A stretch of 64,000 nt of DNA from Antedon bifida (lineage: Eukaryota; Echinodermata; Crinoidea; Comatulida; Antedonidae): NCBI GenBank assembly GCA_963402885.1, contig OY727099.1, positions 1,242,501 through 1,306,500 on the forward strand, written 5' to 3'. This document shows positions 10,658 to 22,930 of this stretch, one piece after another (position 1 is the stretch's first letter; each line of letters begins with the position of its first letter). The notes beneath the pieces were generated by a model. The model was not told the origin of the DNA, ran no database searches, and saw only the letters and a program-made list of their open reading frames with translations. A program made the translations under genes and the position numbers.

Positions 10658-13600
10658 AACTCTGCAGCTAACAACACTTTTCTTACAATCAAATTATCAG
10701 CGAATTCTAATGTCACTCGTTGTCTTGAGCTCCGATGCAGATTTCTTATTATCGATCTGTTAACAGATGGCTATTGACTGAATGATACAACATTGAAAAA
10801 TAAAAATAGTGATCTTTTTCTTTACTCTATCATGGTCAAACCTACTAAATCGATTACTGGCAGATCAGATCATTGCAGTGTTATCTTGGTCAATAACTAA
10901 GACAAGGTTCCTGTAAGGTTAGCAAACAAAGGCTCTCCGTATATGGTGTTCAATGAAACTCCGCGGACACAATCACCTTATTTTATATGTACAGGTGCTA
11001 GAAACGCTTTGCATAAATTCTACGTCACAAATAAAGCGTCTACGTACGGTAATATTGAAACTAGATACAAATCTTTCTTTTAGCTCAGCTACTGGCTTGA
11101 ATTTAAAATGTAATATTTAGTTACACGTAGGCCTACATAAACAAAAAGGTGTAACAGAAATCACAACGAAAATACATGAATTTGACAAAGTTATGTCATA
11201 AAAAATAATTTAGCTTTTGTTCGGTAGTTAGGTAGTTCAAACAGATGTTACAACTGTATACCATCCCGGGAAAAACACTGCACCGAATATGTGGGTATAG
11301 GCCTGGGTGGATAATTTTGGATATAGCGTGAAAATAAAAATTTTAACCAACCTAAAAGGTCATATACTACCAGGGCATAGTATCAATCTGATGAAACATA
11401 ATTGCTACATCGTTTTTGACACATGTGAGCCCGATAAACAAATACAAGGAAACTAGTATTGGTTGTAAAGTTATTTAATATGAATGGCAAGTCATTATTT
11501 TCCATCATTTTTTTTAATGCCTCTTCATACACACTTGTACAAAATAATGAAATAAAAAATGCAATTGGTTATTGATTGATTATTGATTTTCTTACCTATT
11601 TTGCTGCACACAATCCCGTTTATAAATTGCTGGCCTTATGGATGTTCACACACAGAAAGAGCAAAGTAGTTAAGTGAACTGATTCTACCGCGTGTATGCA
11701 AATTTAAAAGAAAAATAAAACGATTATAGGATTTCAACCTAATTTATTCTACGAATATAATTATATCACGTATACAATTCATAAGTAGAAATGCTAATAT
11801 TTAAAGGCCTTGTCGACCCACTATAATACAAACAAATCTATTTATTGTAATTATAAACATATGGTGTTTCAAATGGATTATAAATAGAGACAAATAATTT
11901 TTTTGTGCGAAATCCTTTAAATTTTCTGGCAGATTTGTTTTTACCCAGAATTACACTTGTGTTTTGCAAAATGTTATTGTAAACATATTTAGACACAAGA
12001 AAGAAACACAGATAAACATTTAAAGTGAACATCGACTCTACCGTCTTTATCTACGGAGACGTTTGTCTATGCTCTTCCCTACAAAAGACAAATAAAACTA
12101 TTATTTATTTAGCGACAATTGCTATTTTGTTTATACAGATAATAATGTAAATAATGGAAGGAATGCAAATTATTTAAACTTAAAGGCATTGTCCCATTAG
12201 GTCTACCTTGTAATGATTAAAACCAACATAGTACTAATTAAAGTGGTGACGTTTTTTGCAAAATGTTTGTCGAATCGAACAAATTTAGTAAGTTATGTTG
12301 ATACAAAGCATTAGTAGGCCAGCAGTCAGTATCCTACTAGTACTAGCAAAATGAAATAAGGCTTATAAGCATCATCAACTTTGTTTAGTAACGCCATTTC
12401 TGCTGCGAAGCCTCATAAATTATTCTAATATTGCAATATTGTTGTTTTAATCTACCAAGCAAAGTGAATTTCCATTTTTATGGACAATTAAAATTTCTTG
12501 AATCTTGAATCTAATAAACAATGCTATGCTTTACATATTAATAATAACAATGCTATTATAGATTTATTTTAAATTAATATTGACTTAATTAAAACTATAA
12601 AATTACGAGAAAAAGGTATAAATATAAAAATGATTATTAAGCCTATTATTGTTATTATGTATGGAACTAGTACTATAGAAAATGAAACAATGCTTTTTTT
12701 ATTTATTTATTTAACAACATATTTATACAGGATTATACACAATTAAGTTGAATATACCATTGTGGTCCTGTCGACAAAAACGGATACAAATTTAAATACA
12801 ATACAAAAACAGTTTATATATTTTAATATAATATTCTGAAGAGATGCAATATAGTATAGTATTCCTTGTAATATTATAGGATTGTAGTGGTAGTCTGTTG
12901 TATATAACACCATGACGGAAATATATTTTGTAAATAAGATTTTCTCCTGACACCAACATGCCGCCCCCACCTCAACACCCCCCCCCCCCCCTGGTCAGGC
13001 TTGCAACACAAATCAGCTGAAATAGTTTTCCATTAGGTGAATTTATTTGGGCTAATTCAAAAAATTTTGACTGAGAAAAGTTCACACATCCCCTGCAATG
13101 TTTATTGCTTACATGCTTGATAAGTGCTCATGAACGCATGAGATCTCATTTCCACAATGGTTGCGGTATGTTTTTGGCATCAAACTATGTAAGAAACTGT
13201 TGAAATAATTGTTGCTGAACCGATAAAGTCAAGGAACGTGAATTCGTCATGGATGGTTTCGGCAGATTGAAATATAAAATATGAATGGGCATAAACTGAC
13301 ACTTTACTGCATTAGGGCAGAAATAGGGTCACCTAGCCTAAAATTTTTGCAAACACCTTAATTTTCAGGGCCTAAAATCATGAAATAATAGTTTATGAAT
13401 GGAGTTTATAATGGCTATGAGCGTTCACTGGCAAACCCAGGCATTTAAAAATGTAGACAAGGCTAAAAACGCCAGAGTCCTCCAACATTGGAGGGCCACT
13501 TTAGTAAATAGGTACTTTGGGTCTCTTCGTTGCACCCCTGTTTGGATCACGTTCATTCCTACTACTGCATCTTCAATTTTAAAAAAAAAACTATGAAAGT

Positions 13601-13862
13601 GAAACTGTCAAATAGTGACTACTAGTAGTAATGTATTGTGCGACATATGGAAAGAGGTTATTTTGCACAAAGCATAATTCATAAGAAAATCAATCACATC
13701 AACCACTATCCATCCTGCATTTCCAAGATTTCATTGTCATTTGGATTGATTCGGAAAAACCGGACAAACCACGTTACACGTGTTTTATCAAATTTATCTT
13801 TAAAAGAGTAAATACTAAATTTTGACTTTCCCTACTGATATCAGAATTGGAAGGTAGGCCTG
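10658..13862. other. Intergenic; repeats only
   Basis: No supported gene. Bases about 11140-11560 are a truncated copy of the repeat that is complete at 37631-38222 (shared words AACAGAAATCACAACGAAAA, GTAGTTAGGTAGTT and GGATAATTTTGGATATAG). A poly-C run lies at about 12976-12990. Small open frames here have no recognisable features. Confidence 0.6.
11140..11560. mobile_element. Truncated copy of inverted-repeat element family E
   Basis: Shares a collinear series of words with 37631-38222 over about 400 bp, in the same orientation. The terminal inverted repeat seen in that copy is not visible here. Non-coding. Confidence 0.6.
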
Positions 13863-13939
13863 TACATTTGAGTGTTACTTGCACAGGTTCACACTCAAAC
13901 CCATTTGAGTGTTACTTGCACAGGTTCACACTCAAACCC
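13863..13939. repeat. Tandem duplication, about 38 bp x 2
   Basis: Two adjacent, nearly identical copies of a segment that starts CATTTGAGTGTTACTTGC. Each copy contains a GAGTGT...ACACTC inverted pair, so each can form a hairpin. Confidence 0.85.
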
Positions 13940-14276
13940 GGGTATACCTACAACTCAAAGGGTGCATAGGCTACGGCGGAGAAACTTAATCAATAAATAA
14001 TCAATACAATATACTTACTAGGCATAATCCTCATTCAGTGTGTTCCGTATTAAGACACAGTGCGCACCAGGCTTTTGAAAGTCAGGCGTAATCCAATCGA
14101 AAATCTTTTGTATTCAAATTGTCTGTATAGATTTAGGAAGGCCGGTCCAAAGGTCCTTTTTTAATGTGTTGCCAATTGCAAATAGTTCTTTTGAATGATT
14201 GATTGTTCTTTGCGAAATTATGAAAATATAATTAGATTTCATGTTAGTTTGAAATCACACACACACTCAACATTTG

Positions 14277-14830
14277 TTAAAGATGTATTGTCCCTTTGTC
14301 AAATTCCAAAAAAATAAAAAATAAAAGATTTCGAAAAAAAGTGGGTCATTTTGAAGTATCATAATAGTTATTAACTTTCACCAAAAATTAGTCGAAAAAA
14401 AAATCGTTTAACTGAAATACACACGTTTTTTGGTTCAAAAAATAACTTTGACTTCCAGTCAAAGTTTTCAATCAAAACATACCTCATAATGCAACGCGCT
14501 TATTTGGCTACTCTGTATGCATACTCAAAAAACTTCCTCGCGATCTGTGTGAAAACACCTTCTCAACCGTGAAGAGTTGTAAACAATCCTAATTAGCATC
14601 ATGCATAATGTATACTCGTGGTTTGAAATCTTTGTTTACTTTCGCTCGCGACGATTTTCCAGACGAAATGTAATTAATTAATTTAGCTTTTAATTACGTA
14701 AAATTGTTGTTTTTGACTCAAATTTTCGACTTAAAGTGAATAACTTTAATATTACTTTGATATGGCCAATTTAAATTTAGAATATTTTGACCTTCATTTT
14801 TTTGTGTTTCAAGGGACAATACATCTTTAA
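14277..14830. mobile_element. Non-autonomous inverted-repeat element (family F), 554 bp
   Basis: Ends in perfect inverted repeats AAAGATGTATTGTCCCTT (14279-14296 and 14812-14829). The interior is AT-rich, with no open frame of note. A similar end (TATGTATTGTCCCTTTTCAAA) occurs near 59902, so the family is dispersed. Transposon superfamily unknown. Confidence 0.7.
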
Positions 14831-15015
14831 GATATGGTACAGCCAGGATACATGGTACAGTTAGCCATGCGGTATTTTGTTTCCCTGGTTCAGTCCAGTA
14901 TTCATTTCATTATTCCTTAGGGCCACTGACTCGAGCGTCTCAGACTTCTTTTGTTATTGGTAAATATTTGGATATTTAATATGGTATTAGAATTAGTCTA
15001 GAAGACTCATGGTCG

Positions 15016-15174
15016 ATGTACAGAGACGAGCGGTAACTGTAATAAAAATATAGAATCTGTTATTTACACACACCGCGGAGCGGACGGGCGGTTCCCGATC
15101 AGTATAGATACAGATTCTACGTGGGACAAGCTACGCGGTTTTCCGCTTACCGCTCGTCTGTGTAAATTGGCCTT
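15016..15174. mobile_element. MITE family B, copy 1
   Basis: The right end holds ACCGCTCGTCTGTGTAAATT then GGCCTT; the left end holds the inverse (CAGAGACGAGCGGTAA). The interior words GCGGACGGGCGGTT and GGGACAAGCTACGCGGTTTT recur in copies at 30679-30864 and 57476-57666. Confidence 0.8.
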
Positions 15175-16100
15175 TAGATTAGTTATTTTATTTTCAACCT
15201 GTTATTGGTGTTTTACACTGTTGGTTTGAAATAAAGAATAAAGATTAAAAAGACTACCGGTATTTCATCAAACACCATAATTATAAACAAAACAATTCCC
15301 TGGTGATCACGTATGGAGGAAATAGTTTAAATTAGTCCAAAGAAGATCAAACGTTGAATCATGGCTTCCCTCTCTATATTCAGGAATTTTTATTTTATTT
15401 TAATCAGTGTATCTATTGGTTTCTAAAATATTATTTAATTTAGTAAAACAGTATTTCTACGGAGAACGTCTCGTCGCCGTGTTTTACTAACACAGTATTG
15501 TTTTTCTTAATAGCTGAAATCTTAAGAAACTAAATAACCAGACTCAAACCCAAATATTGTTCGTTCAATGATCTCTCTATTTGTTGAGACGTTCATATTT
15601 TTACCAGGATTTTGGGTATTAAAAATGTACTTTCACACAGATTTAGAAAAACTAAATTGAATCACTGGAAGCCACTCATTATGGAATTAAGCGGAGCAGT
15701 TGAAGTGGGGATGTCTGAAGACTTCTCAGCGGAACAGCATTAAGCCAGCATTGCGCTAGAATAGTTGATCATGGGTCGGCGTTCATACATAGATACGCTT
15801 AGTTTTAATTTTCAAAGGTTTATTCAGAATTTATTTATAATTTGATTCAGTGTTTCAAATCTGAATTAAATCTTGTAGAATACTGCAAGGAGACAACATT
15901 TTTTATTAAACATTCAACAATTAAAATACATTGTTTAAATTACAACAACCCAATGTTAAAGTTCACGTTTGTAAAGCGTTCTTCCTGCAGTATATAAAGT
16001 TTTACTGCAGTACAGTCTATACAAAACTATGCATTATGCTTATGTTATGTTGGAACTTTGGATCCATCCATCCAGCGAATGGTTGACTAAACCAAATCCA
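15175..16100. other. Intergenic; nothing recognised
   Basis: AT-rich, no supported gene. Part may belong to the RP2 3' side, but no poly(A) site can be fixed. Confidence 0.5.
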
Positions 16101-16109
16101 TATATAATT

Positions 16110-16300
16110 GGCCGAGATCAAAGGAAAAAGAACCAGAGGTAGACCAACTTAAGAAATGATGGAGGGATGAAATTATCAATGACCAAGCTAGCTAGGAATC
16201 AAATTGAGAGCAGGCGCAGAAAGGATGGCTTAAGATAGAAAAAACTGGCAGGTCAGGGAGAAATTAGGCAGTGTGAACAGGATTGGGGACCGTATGGATG
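16110..16300 (+). pseudogene. Non-LTR retrotransposon 3' coding remnant
   Basis: Translation gives GKRTRGRPT followed after frame breaks by MMEG and later NQIESRRRKDGL. This is the GRP-x-x-RW-x-DE style C-terminal segment found after the reverse transcriptase domain of LINE elements. Several stops and shifts; a dead fragment. Confidence 0.5.
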
Positions 16301-16619
16301 AATAAGATTAAGAACAGTGAATAAAAGGTCATTGTATTTAGTCCACCAGTCGATGTTTCGATATTTGTCTGAAAACAAGTTAAAGTATTTTACGTATAAA
16401 ACGCTATGTGTGCCAAAATATTTATCTTTTTAAAACTATTGCACTACTGAGCATTTTGAACTTACATTACAAAATATTAAATTATACACTGTCAAGTATA
16501 CCTACTATATAAAATACTCACATATACAAATTTATTTATACAATAACAATAATACAACAATAATGATTTTTATATATAAAATTAGCAAGGTGATAAATTG
16601 GCTGGTTCGTTAATACACA

Positions 16620-17230
16620 CTTAAAATGGCCAGTTATTTTACACTTTCAAAAGGCCGACTAAAATTGAATTATTTCTACGAAAATAGCAATTGGTGGTAA
16701 ATTTACAAATCAAGCAAAAGTCATACAGCAATTCAAATAGTTTGTAATAGATGGCTGACATTAAAAGATAAATGACCATTCAGGAACAGATAAATGGTCA
16801 GTTTTTTCAATGACTATCAAACTTAAGTGACCACTATAACGTAGAGAACATTTTGCTTCATTTTCTTATTTCAGTCCATCTAAAATCACATTCTTCTTCT
16901 TTGATAAAGATAGTTAGCTGACCATATCAAAAAAGATAAATGATCAGCTAAACTGACCACTAAATTTCCGTAAATTCCAAATGTCTCATTTGAGAAATGG
17001 CCAGTAAAACACACACACAGTGATAAATAGAGAACCATTGACAAATGGTCAGCAAAAATACACTGACTGACCACTAAATTTAAAACTGTCTTAACCGATT
17101 TAGTTACGGCCAGAGCCAAAGATCATATTGCTAAAAAGTCAGATAAGGACCAGAAAAACTCACACAGTAACAAGCAGCTGACCATTAAAAAAAAATCAGC
17201 TAAATGACAAACCACTGACAGACAGAAAAG
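16620..17230 (-). repeat. Cluster of a degenerate TGGTCAG/CTGACCA motif at RP2 3' side
   Basis: About a dozen occurrences of GACCA, TGGTC or GGCCA in contexts such as GATAAATGGTCAG, ACTGACCACTAAATTT (twice, near 16950 and 17065) and GCTGACCATTAAAA, in both orientations. It lies directly 3' of the RP2 stop, so it is probably part of the RP2 3' UTR. Opposed copies can pair into hairpins. Confidence 0.6.
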
Positions 17231-17244
17231 AATAGGTGATTACT

Positions 17245-20200
17245 TCAGACAGCCATTTGAATGTCAGCAAAATTAAAAAACTTCTCCACATCGGTTGAAC
17301 CGTCTTCAGGACTATTGGACACAAAGATAACAGCTCTGCCTGAGAACTCATCAACAAGTTTACGGACATTTTGAACGGTGTTTTCGCCACAAAATTCAAT
17401 ACCAATTATGTCACCTTTAAAGAAAAACAATGATTTCATGTGCATTTGCCTTACCTATCATCATCTAACAACAGGAGACTGAGCTCGCCTTGCCAAGATA
17501 GGAACTCGTAACAGTTCTTTGATCTTATGTCTGAATGTGACAAATACCAAAGTACTGTAAATGCACATATTCTCCAGACGCAGTGTGTCTGTTAAGGGGC
17601 GTCGAACTTAACATTTTCACAGCCACAGATAAACCCTTTGATCTCCGGAGCACAGTATCCTGTTGTTAGATTGCATTGATCTGACCTAACACATTAGTTA
17701 TCATTCAAGTCTACCAATAATCACAGGAGTTGTTTTCCGATACTTAGCGTGATCTCCTACCTCCCGATAAATGTGCAATTTGTCCCGATAGTTTTGGATA
17801 TAAACAAAAATAGTGAATAGATTTACCATTGCTTTACTACCAGACCCATTTTAGTTAGTAAAGATATCGGTATATGAGTTGATTTGGAAAGCACCCTGCA
17901 TACCCATTGTTTACTATATAGTTCATGATTCCTGAGATTTTTTTTGATAGCCCCCTCTATGTTTGCATGTATTTATATAATTATAGCACCCACGCTTTAG
18001 AATTTCAAATTTCCAAGTTGGGATCTTAAGCTTAACAAAATGAAAAGACACAGAATTTCAGGATTGAAAACTCTAAAAACTCTCTTTGTTTGGAAAATGT
18101 AAAACAGTTTTAAAATTGTAAACTATTTATGAATGAAAATGTTTATCTTTACCTCGTTTAGAAGCATCTTCATATTTAGGATTTTGGCCAAACAAGTTTG
18201 GAACTTCTGAAGGCTGAATCTTCACTTCTTTTGTTTGAATAAGGTTAAATCCCTAGAAATAAAGAAAACATGAGGAAATGCAGATTGGACAGATTTGTAC
18301 TCCTGTTGTGGCCAGTACAAGTAATATCATTAAATAATTTCTGGATTTGTACCCCTCTTGTGGCAGCACAAGGAATATATAATTTTTGGATTTGTACTCC
18401 TCTTGTGGCAGCACAATATCATAAAATAATTATATGTATGTATGAGTAATTATTCTATGTTGTAATCATAATTGTATCATAATTACAAATTGAAAATGAG
18501 TACATACAAAAGTAGTGGACCTTTCGTGAATTCTAATCAACAAGGATCAGAAGAAAGTAATATATGAGATTTATTCTATCCATATTTATCTAGCTTACCC
18601 CATCTCTGGCTTTATTGAGAAATTCAAGAACTATCTCATCAATACCGTCGCACCAGAAGAAAGCTACAAGGCACTCCTGAAAAGCAACATGTTGTTATTC
18701 AATTTGTGTGAGAGTTATGAGATTTGGAGAATGGCTCAATTTTAATATCAACTATTGTTGTTGGTATAAAATAGTAGCTTTCTTACATTTGATTGCAACT
18801 AAAGTAAAACTAATGTAGGGCTCATTTTAAATTAAATATACATGCCTATGTCTTTTCAACTTGAGCGTTTACCAGTAAATGGTTTCATAAAATTAAAAGA
18901 GGAAGAAAAAATTATAATGGAAATTGTTGTGGTAATTGTTCAACAAAGATCTAATTTGAAGAATTAAATACTGTTATCACCCAAGACACAGAAAAATGAA
19001 CGAACGAACAGAAAAATGATTATTATAAATTAAAATAGGAACAATTTCAAAACTCATTTGGTGATGAAATCTAACAATAAAAATGTTTAAAATCAAATAT
19101 ATTCTTTATTCATCATCGCTATCATCAAAATTAAGACAAAATCAGAATAAGGAAAACAAGTAGAAAAAAAGATGATGATGATCAAAAATGAAAAAAAGAA
19201 TAGAATTTAGAGTGTTTTTTCTCTCTTGTTTTTGAATTGATTAGCTTTATTACTGTACTAACCTCAGAACCTGGTTTGTTCTTGTTTCCTATGCTGAGTG
19301 GTACAACGCTCTTGGACAGGTCCAACGACAGATTCATCTCCTTAACTTCATCAGTTGTTGGTAGTGGTACATAATCCTCTGCCTTAGCATTCTGAAAAAA
19401 CCAGTCATTAATATGTATATATGGGAATTACAATTATTTCAGGTCTAATATGCACGGGTCTAGAACAATAAAAAAAATCTGTTATCATCTGCCTATGCTC
19501 AGTTGCAATCTCAGTCCCCTCCCCACCTAGGTCCAAATGAGTGGAGAGAGACCAAAATGTAACACTGGATACAGGGCTCGATCGCTATGTCGATACAATG
19601 GCCAAATTGGTGAAAACAATTGTTGAATTACACGCTGCCACTGTATGTCAAGGAAACGAGAATAGCACCGTGAATCATAAACAGCAAGCTTACAACTGTC
19701 GAGTAAAAAAGGTACTACTACTAAGCCTACACCTAAATTCAGCTTTTTGTAGAATTTAACTATTTTACCAACAAAATTGTGATTGCTAGTTAGACTGATA
19801 ATTTTTCTACTACAGTTTGTAAAGTAAATTTTAAGCCCTGATGTACCACAGAATAAACAGCAAAAATACACAGTACCTGGGGCAATAGTGACCAATTTTC
19901 TTCCTCAGGAACTGGTGTAAAATCATGAATGTTACTCCAGTTTGTATTAAATGGGCTTATTCCTGCTCCTCTAAACTGACCTGTTAAACACATAAAAGCA
20001 AATTGTAAAAATACACTATTTTATTTTAAAAAAACAATACAAATTGAAAACCCAAAGCACGGAACCAGAAATGCTTTTGCTTCACAAGGGGATGCTGCAT
20101 TTCTTAAGATAGTCTTTGACTCAAGGGACATAAACTAGTAAGTTAGCTTACCAGCGAGCTGTTTGTAATAATACTGGAAACACCCAAATCGCATCTTTAC

Positions 20201-22060
20201 CGATGACTCTATGATTGGTTGAGTATCACAATGAAGGAACGTGTCAATCTTCTTACAGTCACGTGTGCGGAATTGCTGACATGCTATTACACACTGACAG
20301 TTTTCGCAGTCTCGTAAGAACACACTGTAGAGAAAAGTCATGTAGAAGTAGAAACAAAATTATTACTGAATCCAGAGGGTCTACTAATAAGTTTGATAAA
20401 TGCTATGTTTATGTTAAAATTACTCAATGCTTTACAAGATTAATCCTACCAACATTACAGTGACAGTGAATTTTATTCTCTGTATTTTAAATCTAAAATG
20501 ATTTAATATTTTTTAAGAATTGAATTTTGCTACTACTTACCTCCCTTTAGTTGGTCCTAGAAATATCTTGCAGTTTGTACATTTGTCAATTGTGATAGTG
20601 TTTAGATGGTTGTAAATGTAGATACTAGAATCCTACAATCCAAACAAGAATTACATAGTAAGAGTATAGTTCAATTACTTTGGGAAAACATCTCACTGTA
20701 CTGTAGTACGCAGAGTTTGCATGAACAATATTTTTTCCAATTTCATACATACCTTACAATTCATTATCATAAACTGTTGTCCATCGGCAGTGCCTGGTAA
20801 TCTTACAGTTGTTTCTCCTACCAATTTATCAATAATGAAGTCATTTGGATCTACCTTTTTTCTTTTGTCCCTGAAAAATGTTTAATGTAAAATGTTATCA
20901 TCATTTCAAGAATATTGTATCCTATAGTCTTCATTTTTAAAAATAATGGTACATAAATATTTCTATTATGTTTTGTCTGTAGGTACAGACAGTATACTAC
21001 AGTATATACTGTAGCCTAGTAAGCCTCTGACTTCCTGCATGTGGTGGCAACGGTCATCAGTAATAGTTCAGTCTGAATGGTGCATGGCTACTGTACTGTA
21101 GTACATTACTAGTTGGAGTGACTGGCACAGTCAAGTGTGGATATAATTTATTAATTGTCTATCGTCACAGTAGACAGTGCCTTATGCCTTGTATTATATC
21201 ACCATTGTTGACCATGTGTCTAGTTCTCTAGTTAATGAACAAGCATGGTGACCTATTGATAGAAAATAAAGCATTAAGGTTGAACTTGCTAATACTCTAG
21301 GAAATAGATTGAGATTGAATACTAACTTTTTAGATAATCAAAATGTTTTAAAAGAACGATGTTTGATCCAAAAAACTATAGGATTCCCTTTTTTAATGTA
21401 TATTATAGATTCAAGAAACTTAAAATGTAAATTCATTTTGGTTGGCATAGTTACCTGTAAGACAATAAAACTACAAACAAAAATACTTCAATGTTAAAAT
21501 ATTGTACGGTTAATTATAAACGAAGATTGCAAAAACACCTGGGGATTATAAAATTTAAAACGAGTAGAATAGAGTTATCGTCTTTGTTATTCTTATGAAT
21601 GCTATTTACAACAAAGATACAGAGATTTGCTTTTTTGGTGGTCTACATTTTTCAATAGAAGAAAAGAGTTTTCCTAATATATTATTTTATTAATATCAAA
21701 ATAATTATAATAATAATGTTTATTTATTTAACTTCATTAAAACATTAAATGACCTAATAGGCCTTATAAATATTAGGCCCTGGTAGTAGGTCTAAATAGC
21801 ACGGTAGCCGATTTCCGAAATAGGCCGAAACGTCCTGAAACCTTGGCCTAACACTGCAGACTTGGTAAGTTACTACATTAAAAGGGGGATAGCTAGCCTG
21901 CCTCCCGGCCCTCGCCTCGTCGCTCCTCGCTCAGTTTTTGTGCAACCTCAATCCATTCATAGTTTGAATAAAGAGTAAATTATTACCAACTAAATTCTTG
22001 TTCCTCATTATCTTCAAGATCCATTTTATCCGAATTTGTCTTTGAAAACAAGCACCCCAT
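17245..22060 (-). CDS. RP2: RP2 (XRP2), TBCC-domain ARL3 GTPase-activating protein
   Basis: Orthologue of human retinitis pigmentosa 2 protein, which stimulates GTP hydrolysis by ARL3 and helps release lipidated cargo into cilia. Nine exons: 22060-21987, 20870-20753, 20632-20541, 20324-20152, 19980-19877, 19391-19263, 18676-18599, 18252-18153, 17414-17245. They total 1,038 bp (345 aa; human about 350). The N-terminus MGC fits myristoylation on Gly2 and palmitoylation on Cys3. The TBCC/CARP domain spans roughly residues 25-185 with the CTNC and CQQFRTRDC strands. Arg114 aligns with the human arginine finger Arg118, and Glu134 in QPIIESS with human Glu138. [13 protein letters not shown] follows, then a nucleoside-diphosphate-kinase-like C-terminal part ending [10 protein letters not shown]. 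The start has A at -3. Divergent from SPRYD3, 4.6 kb away. Confidence 0.97.
18295..18420. repeat. Short tandem repeat in RP2 intron, about 3 units
   Basis: Three imperfect units of about 45-55 bp containing GGATTTGTACTCCTCTTGTG and GCAGCACAA, between RP2 exons 7 and 8. Non-coding. Confidence 0.75.
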
Positions 22061-22514
22061 TTTAAATTGAATTAAATTTGACGACAAAAGCAGGAAAGTA
22101 CATGCGAAAAGCGTTTGTTTGGCAAGGCGACCAAAATAATTTACATAATCAACTTTGACATAAATTAGTTGCCAGAGTTTAAATATATAGTAAAAACTAT
22201 TATATTTGCACAAATATATCTCTGGTAGGCCTACATAGAATATAATAAATGTATCTTTCATAAAGTTCTATATTTATAATAAACCTTTAAAAATAATTAC
22301 TTTCTGCTGCTTTCTGTTTTGTGGAAATTAATAATTTAGTACGTTTCGTATTTTGAAATTATTGAAATCAAATTAATTGGACCGCAGGAAAAATTACGAT
22401 ATATTATATGACGTAATAATTTGAGGTATATTCAGAGCGTCATTCTGACGACTGGAGCATTCTCTACTTCTCTACGGAGGGCCATTTATGCCTTTATTAT
22501 TATTATTTTTTTAT

Positions 22515-22665
22515 TAAACCTTATTTTGTGAGGGTGACCCTAAACAGCATATGCAGACAGTCAAAAACATATATGAAAAAACGGATGAACTATGTTCAAA
22601 AAATATAAAAATGCTGTTTACGGTTACCCTCACAAATTAAGGTTTAATAAAAAAATAAAATAGAA
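22515..22665. repeat. Palindrome inside left end of the 3.6-kb element
   Basis: Arms of about 40 bp: TTTTTATTAAACCTTATTTT then GTGAGGGTGACC at 22509-22550, and the inverse GGTTACCCTCACAAATTAAG then GTTTAATAAAAA at about 22621-22655. They are separated by about 70 bp. May be a nested small MITE. Confidence 0.8.
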
Positions 22666-22930
22666 ATAAAGTCACTACATTTTAATATCTTTTCGTATGT
22701 TAATACAATGTGCTCAAGTGGACCCAATTTGGCCCCAGTGGAGCACAGTGATATGAAATAGAAATAAAGTCACTAAATTTTAATATCTTTTCGTATAAAA
22801 CACTGTGCTCAAGTGGACACAATTTGGTACCAGGGGAGCAGTGATATAACATAGAAATAAAGTCACTCAAGTTTCAATCTTTTCGTATGTTAATACACTG
22901 TGCTCAAGTGGACCCAATTTGGCACCAGTG
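22660..22930. repeat. Left subterminal array, about 95 bp x 3
   Basis: Three units starting near 22663, 22761 and 22854. Each begins AAATAAAGTCACT, continues with ATCTTTTCGTAT and contains TGTGCTCAAGTGGAC and CAGTGGAGCA. The same unit occurs inverted at 25735-25920. Confidence 0.85.

Noticed and set aside
13399-13596. 65-codon plus-strand frame
   Set aside because: No family match that I recognise, no splice context; its end runs into a poly-A stretch.
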